Positions 60,294 through 64,000 of a stretch of DNA of 64,000 nucleotides are shown one piece after another. The stretch is from Pythium myriotylum. Its lineage: Eukaryota; Oomycota; Peronosporomycetes; Pythiales; Pythiaceae. A program made the translations under genes and the position numbers. The notes below the pieces were generated by a model. That model ran no database searches, had not been told where the DNA came from, and worked only from the letters and a program-made list of their open reading frames with translations. Position 1 is the first letter of the stretch, and every line of letters starts with the position of its first letter. Location of the stretch: assembly GCA_023091665.1 (NCBI GenBank), contig JALJCQ010000013.1, positions 3,756,699-3,820,698 on the forward strand. Reading direction: 5' to 3'.

Positions 60294-60545
60294 TTGAGGG
60301 TCGGGGATGGGTTGTAGACAGATAGTGCACGATCCGGGCGGCCATTCTTGAATTTGCTCGCAATATGCCAAGCGTTCGCTGTTACCCTTTCGAGGGGGAT
60401 CATCCCAAGCCAGCCGCTCCGTGAGCCTTCACTGCACGACCCCATACTCTGTGGCATGGTTCCAAATGAGTGGGTAGCAGCAAGGCTAAACACGTTCTCG
60501 CGCGCTGGAAGGGCACGGTCATCCGTGTCCGGGGTGGTCCAGGCT

Positions 60546-62660
60546 TTAATGCATGGCATCTCCCGAGCTGTTCTTGAAGTGGTCGTCGTAGATGTTGGCC
60601 CTGAACTCTGATGGACAGAGTATGTCTCGGAGGTTCCGTGGACGGCGGTAGCACACAGTGATCTTGATGTTGTGGGCTGCGAACTCGTCTTCAATACGGT
60701 GGGCTTGATAGATAGCTCGTAGTTGTTTCCGAGTTGGGCCGTTCGGGTCATAAGGCACAGACAAGAAGACTTGCTTGGGCTTGCCGAGTTCCGTGGTTGG
60801 CCGCGTCGTCTGTTGTGCTTCTTCTTGTAGCTTGGCGATTCTTTCGATGGCGTCGCGGAAATGGTCTCTAAGCTGGTTAGAGTTGTATCCGCGAGCTGCC
60901 AGGCGCTGGAAGAAGGCTCTGACTTGAGACAGGAAATCTTCCTTCCTGGTGTTCTGGCGGTAATACTTCTGGACAATGCCGATGATGAGGCCTTTCAGAA
61001 CGCCTGGAGGGTGTGCGCTTTGAGCCGCGATGTAGAGATAGAGATTGAGCTCTTTCTCATGAGTTCGAGTCTCGTATCTCGTGTCGGATCGGCGGATTTT
61101 GAGGTCAAGAAACGGTGCTTCACGACCGCGTTCCATGTACGTCCAGCGAAGTCCTGGAATCGTGTTGAGGCGGATCTTGAAGAGTTCGAAAGCACGGGGA
61201 TCTTTTCCGTCTTGCCAAATCAAAAACACGTCGTCGATGTAGCGCTTGTAGAGCACGATGTAGTTGCTGAACTCTCGAAGGATGCTTCGCTCGTGATACG
61301 CTACGTAGAGTGATGCGTACGTGGGGGCACATGGTGTTCCCATGGCGGTGCCCTTGATTTGCTTCCACACGCAGTCTCCGAACATGAACAAGTTCTCGTT
61401 CATGATGTAGTCGAGACCTTGGACGATCACATTCTCGAAGCGATGCTTCTCTTCTTGGAGCATGGCTTTGATTGTTGCGATGCCGATGTTGGTGGGGATG
61501 TTGGTGTAGAGCGAGACGGCGTCAAATGTGAACAAACGATGCTTGGGGCTGGGCTGAATCTGTCGAAGTTCAGTCAGCAGCGTGTCGGAGTCTCGAAGGT
61601 ACGATGGCTGTCGCTGGAGCATGTCTTGCAACTGGAAATCGATCCACTTCGAGAGACCGGCTGTCGGTGTTCCGCAGCTGGCAATGATAGGGCGAATGGC
61701 GAGATCCTCCTTGTGGAGCTTTATCAGGCCATAGAAGCGTCCTAACTTGCACGAACTTGGATTACACTTGATGACAGCAACTTGTCGTTGGATGACTGGA
61801 TCTTCACGGTACTGGTAGTTGAGTAGCATGTAGATCAGGTTCACTTTGGCTGCGATCCGTTGGATCTGGGTCTCTGGTCCGTTGGGAAGACGATACAATG
61901 GCGTGTATGTCTCCTCGTCACTCAGGTGATCAAGACACATGGAAGTGTACTGTGATCGAAGCATGAGCGTCGGGCCGAGGTTCTTGTCTGCCTGCACGAC
62001 CATCAAGTTCGGATCATTTCGTAGCAATCGTAGCAAGTTGCGTTGGTTGCTGTCGAGGTTGAACTTGTGTCGGAAGGGATACTGTGCAATGAGTTCGGTC
62101 GCGTGTGACTTGATCGACTCCAGTAAATCTTCTTGATGGCGTGGCAGGTGGTTTGGCTGGAAAGCAAGGTTTGGAACGTAGATCTTCGAGTTGTAGTCGC
62201 GGTCGCTGGAGTCAGCAAACTGGACTGCAATTCGAAGAGACCGGACGAGTTTGGGGAAGATGGTAACTGGCGAGAGGGAAGAGCGTTGCGGCGGAGGTGT
62301 CGGGCAGAACTTGAGGTTCAGACCCAGGAGTCTCTTCAGACCTGGTGGAATCTTGGTGCCACGTGGTGTGAGATTGTGGAACGCGAGATTGCGAGGCAAT
62401 GCGTCCACATCACAAGCCCTACGACAGCCGAAGATCAAACTGGCGTTGAAGAGATCCGAGCGGTCGCGTCTTATGATCGCGCGGTTTTGGCGCCGCGCGG
62501 CGGTTTGTCGGCGGCGTTGCTCCTTTTCCTTTTGCTTGCGCTTCGCGTGTTGCCGTTTCTTCCGCTGTTTGAGGCGGAAGTTCCCTTTGCGGCGTCGGCC
62601 TTTGGTGCAGGGTGCTTCTTGTTCTTGCTGACGGTCGCACCCTTCGCGCCAGCTCTGGCG
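60546..62660 (-). CDS. Penelope-like reverse transcriptase (RT frame, probably by -1 frameshift)
   Basis: The RT frame is open from about 62741 to the stop at 60546, but the first ATG in it is at 62003, after conserved N-terminal sequence. Translation probably enters by a -1 shift from ORF1 at 62660, giving about 704 RT-frame residues. Motifs in order: FCPTPPPQ (N-terminal block typical of PLEs), QADKNLGP, GLIKLHK with RPIIAS, FTFDAVSLYTNIP (catalytic Asp), KGTAMGTPCAPTYA, RYIDDVFLIW (the YxDD equivalent), and APFLDLKI. The C-terminal linker YRRPRNLRDIL is present but no GIY-YIG domain follows. It should copy element RNA by extending a 3' OH, here probably the telomeric G-strand. The frame is intact and so possibly active. 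Confidence 0.85.
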   Translation of the reverse strand, partial: RQSWREGCDRQQEQEAPCTKGRRRKGNFRLKQRKKRQHAKRKQKEKEQRRRQTAARRQNRAIIRRDRSDLFNASLIFGCRRACDVDALPRNLAFHNLTPRGTKIPPGLKRLLGLNLKFCPTPPPQRSSLSPVTIFPKLVRSLRIAVQFADSSDRDYNSKIYVPNLAFQPNHLPRHQEDLLESIKSHATELIAQYPFRHKFNLDSNQRNLLRLLRNDPNLMVVQADKNLGPTLMLRSQYTSMCLDHLSDEETYTPLYRLPNGPETQIQRIAAKVNLIYMLLNYQYREDPVIQRQVAVIKCNPSSCKLGRFYGLIKLHKEDLAIRPIIASCGTPTAGLSKWIDFQLQDMLQRQPSYLRDSDTLLTELRQIQPSPKHRLFTFDAVSLYTNIPTNIGIATIKAMLQEEKHRFENVIVQGLDYIMNENLFMFGDCVWKQIKGTAMGTPCAPTYASLYVAYHERSILREFSNYIVLYKRYIDDVFLIWQDGKDPRAFELFKIRLNTIPGLRWTYMERGREAPFLDLKIRRSDTRYETRTHEKELNLYLYIAAQSAHPPGVLKGLIIGIVQKYYRQNTRKEDFLSQVRAFFQRLAARGYNSNQLRDHFRDAIERIAKLQEEAQQTTRPTTELGKPKQVFLSVPYDPNGPTRKQLRAIYQAHRIEDEFAAHNIKITVCYRRPRNLRDILCPSEFRANIYDDHFKNSSGDAMH

Positions 62661-63379
62661 TTTTTTCGTTCCTGTTGCTTTGGAACCTTCCGGTCGATAC
62701 GGAGCTGTCGTAGTTCGTTCTTGATCGATTGTAGCTTGCGATCAATCAACACGTTCACGAGATCCTGGTTTGGAGTTTCCACCTCCATGTCGGCAGCCGC
62801 GGCTTGCTTGGCTTGCTTGTCGACGAGTCGGATGCTCGCATCAGCTTGGCTGTATCGTTCCGCAAGCTCAAACTGGGTCAGGCGAGCTTCGAACTCGTCC
62901 TTGGCATGGTGGTAGATGTCGACATATGCGTTCTCGTCTCGATCTTCTTCTTCCATGGCATCCCAGTTGATAGTGTCATACTTGCCGTTCGGGTCGGCTT
63001 TGCATGCGAGCTTGCAGTACTCAAGTGCTCGATCTTGGAAATCGTCTCGGAGCTTCTGAACTTGGAGCTCAAGTTGTTCGAGTTCGGCTTTCTGTACGCT
63101 GAGGATGAGATCGAAGGCTTGGTGCTGAAACTGTAGCTTCAGAGCATCGAATTGATTCATCAGCGTGAGCACTCGAGTTGGAAGGGCCGTCTGGAGTTCG
63201 TTGGAGACAACAAGCTTGGCCTGTACTCGCAGGGATCTGGGTACTTCTTGGCGTTCGCGTTGTTGTTGCATCTTGCGGAGGCTCTCTTGCTTCGCGCTGA
63301 GCTTCCGGTGCAGCTTCTTATAGCGCTCCAGATACTCCAGGGTGGTCTTCATCAGTGGGCGCGGCAGACTACGATCCAT
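62471..63379 (-). CDS. Penelope-like element ORF1, coiled-coil basic protein
   Basis: 302 codons from the ATG at 63379. Residues about 10-140 are charged helices with heptad pattern (YLERYKKLHRKL; ELEQLELQVQKL), predicting coiled-coil multimerisation. An acidic segment (MEEEDRDENAYVD) lies in the middle. From about 225 the chain is Lys/Arg-rich (KRKRSNAADK near the end), suggesting RNA/DNA binding or nuclear import. There is no zinc knuckle. Coiled-coil proteins upstream of the RT are known in Athena-type elements. Its last about 62 codons overlap the RT frame; a slippery heptamer lies at codons 238-240. Function as an RNA-binding partner of the RT is inference. Confidence 0.8.
   Translation of the reverse strand: MDRSLPRPLMKTTLEYLERYKKLHRKLSAKQESLRKMQQQRERQEVPRSLRVQAKLVVSNELQTALPTRVLTLMNQFDALKLQFQHQAFDLILSVQKAELEQLELQVQKLRDDFQDRALEYCKLACKADPNGKYDTINWDAMEEEDRDENAYVDIYHHAKDEFEARLTQFELAERYSQADASIRLVDKQAKQAAAADMEVETPNQDLVNVLIDRKLQSIKNELRQLRIDRKVPKQQERKNARAGAKGATVSKNKKHPAPKADAAKGTSASNSGRNGNTRSASKRKRSNAADKPPRGAKTARS
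62660..62666 (-). promoter_or_regulatory. Candidate -1 ribosomal frameshift site A AAA AAC
   Basis: On the minus strand the ORF1 codons CGA AAA AAC contain the heptamer A AAA AAC in the exact X XXY YYZ phase. Slipping back by one nucleotide makes the next codon start at 62660, which is the RT frame. GC-rich sequence with a short GCCA/TGGC inverted repeat follows. Not tested by folding. Confidence 0.6.
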
Positions 63380-63430
63380 GGCGATGATGGAGAGTCTTTC
63401 CTTAATTGCTTCGTCACGCGGGGCTTGGTC

Positions 63431-63440
63431 TAGGGTTTAG
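63431..63440 (+). repeat. Minimal telomeric junction
   Basis: TAGGGTTTAG, about 1.4 units, separates the 5' end of the Penelope-like element from the second copy of element A. Confidence 0.75.
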
Positions 63441-63628
63441 AGAGGCTTGAAGTGACTTGCAAAGACTTGGTCAGGGAAACTACGACCCAAAGAGTTGCTC
63501 TATTACAGATGCAGGGGCTCTTTCGACTTGATGTCTTCGTCGGTGGGCGTCTTCGTGCTGAGTGGAAAATTGAAAACTGAGGAAGACCGCCGACCTCGCC
63601 CCCGGGTGCCTACGCTAAAGTCCTACGC
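63441..63628 (-). mobile_element. Telomere-associated element A, second copy (truncated)
   Basis: About 188 bp identical, as far as I read, to 59864-60051. It begins at the same left junction and is truncated on the right at TCCTACGC, then capped by TAGGGTTTAGGG. Confidence 0.85.
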
Positions 63629-63645
63629 TAGGGTTTAGGGTTTAG
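63629..63645 (+). repeat. Short interstitial telomeric tract
   Basis: TAGGGTTTAGGGTTTAG lies between the second and third copies of element A. Confidence 0.85.
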
Positions 63646-63694
63646 AGAGGCTTGAAGTGACTTGCAAAGACTTGGTCAGGGAAACTACGACCCA
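63646..63694 (-). mobile_element. Telomere-associated element A, third copy (49 bp)
   Basis: The same left junction as the other copies. It is truncated after CTACGACCCA and immediately capped by the terminal telomere array. Confidence 0.85.
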
Positions 63695-64000
63695 TAGGGT
63701 TTAGGGTTTAGGGTTTAGGGTTTAGGGTTTAGGGTTTAGGGTTTAGGGTTTAGGGTTTAGGGTTTAGGGTTTAGGGTTTAGGGTTTAGGGTTTAGGGTTT
63801 AGGGTTTAGGGTTTAGGGTTTAGGGTTTAGGGTTTAGGGTTTAGGGTTTAGGGTTTAGGGTTTAGGGTTTAGGGTTTAGGGTTTAGGGTTTAGGGTTTAG
63901 GGTTTAGGGTTTAGGGTTTAGGGTTTAGGGTTTAGGTTTAGGGTTTAGGGTTTAGGGTTTAGGGTTTAGGGTTTAGGGTTTAGGGTTTTAGGGTTTAGGA
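63695..64000 (+). repeat. Terminal telomere, (TTTAGGG)n
   Basis: About 43 units of TTTAGGG run to the window's end, in the orientation of a right chromosome end (G-rich strand 5'->3' outward). Two imperfect units occur, GGTTTAGG near 63931 and GGGTTTTAGGG near 63984. The heptamer is the plant-type telomere repeat also used by oomycetes. Confidence 0.98.

Larger units (their letters stand above)
60294..63430 (-). mobile_element. Endonuclease-deficient Penelope-like retroelement
   Basis: This element of about 3.1 kb is transcribed toward the centromere. Its 5' end is at about 63430, with a 51-nt leader, then ORF1 (63379-62471), an overlapping RT frame (to 60546) and about 250 bp of 3' UTR abutting the telomeric tract at 60265-60293. 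The RT has Penelope-type motifs, and the coding region ends just after the linker block YRRPRNLRDIL where a GIY-YIG endonuclease would start. Both flanks are telomeric repeats (the right one only TAGGGTTTAG). This matches EN(-) Penelope-like elements (Athena, Coprina) that insert at telomeres. Whether the 5' end is complete is unknown. Confidence 0.85.

Noticed and set aside
59864..63694. Copies of A as LTRs of the Penelope-like element
   Set aside because: They flank the element, but telomeric repeats separate them from it, the copies have different lengths, and a third copy follows. Independent truncated insertions explain this better.

Overview
This 64 kb window reads as the end of an oomycete (Phytophthora/Pythium-type) chromosome. 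The evidence is GC-rich, densely packed genes on both strands; very short GT-AG introns (64-88 nt where I could splice them); Inr/FPR-like promoter motifs; a cluster of secreted proteins resembling zoospore adhesins; and a terminal (TTTAGGG)n array at the right edge. I cannot name the species. No rRNA, tRNA or CRISPR was recognised.

Layout. 1-27 kb is mostly housekeeping: the 3' end of a PUF60-like splicing factor, a Yippee protein, an A/B-type mitotic cyclin, a double-length tetraspanin-like protein, a calponin-homology/coiled-coil protein, RNA polymerase II subunit RPB2, a sphingolipid delta-4 desaturase, a cystathionine beta-lyase with an N-terminal LisH-like segment, a Dbl-type RhoGEF, an FHA-UBZ-UIM protein with an SLX4-like C-terminus, and a full-size PDR/ABCG transporter. 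28-41 kb is a three-gene cluster of surface proteins with a nearly identical N-terminal Cys-rich module. Two carry 15 and 20 thrombospondin-1-like repeats plus PAN/Apple-like ends; the third is a membrane-anchored mucin-like stalk. 41.6-48.6 kb is a tandem array of four paralogous polytopic membrane proteins of unknown function, two of them frameshifted. 48.8-57 kb holds an RWP-RK regulator, an unknown large protein and the Fe-S assembly factor CIAPIN1/Dre2.

The subtelomere (57.7-64 kb) is the most striking part. Five full and one truncated copy of a 364-bp satellite end abruptly in TTTAGGG repeats. Beyond them lie alternating telomeric tracts and inserted segments: element A (about 401 bp), a near-complete Penelope-like retroelement (coiled-coil ORF1 plus reverse transcriptase, no GIY-YIG endonuclease), and two further copies of A, each cut at a different distal point and capped by telomeric repeats before the terminal array. 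All segments have their presumed RNA 3' end on the centromere side. That is what is expected if an endonuclease-deficient Penelope-like RT extends the telomeric G-strand 3' end. ORF1 and the RT frame overlap, and a perfectly phased A AAA AAC heptamer lies in the overlap in the orientation needed for a -1 frameshift into the RT.
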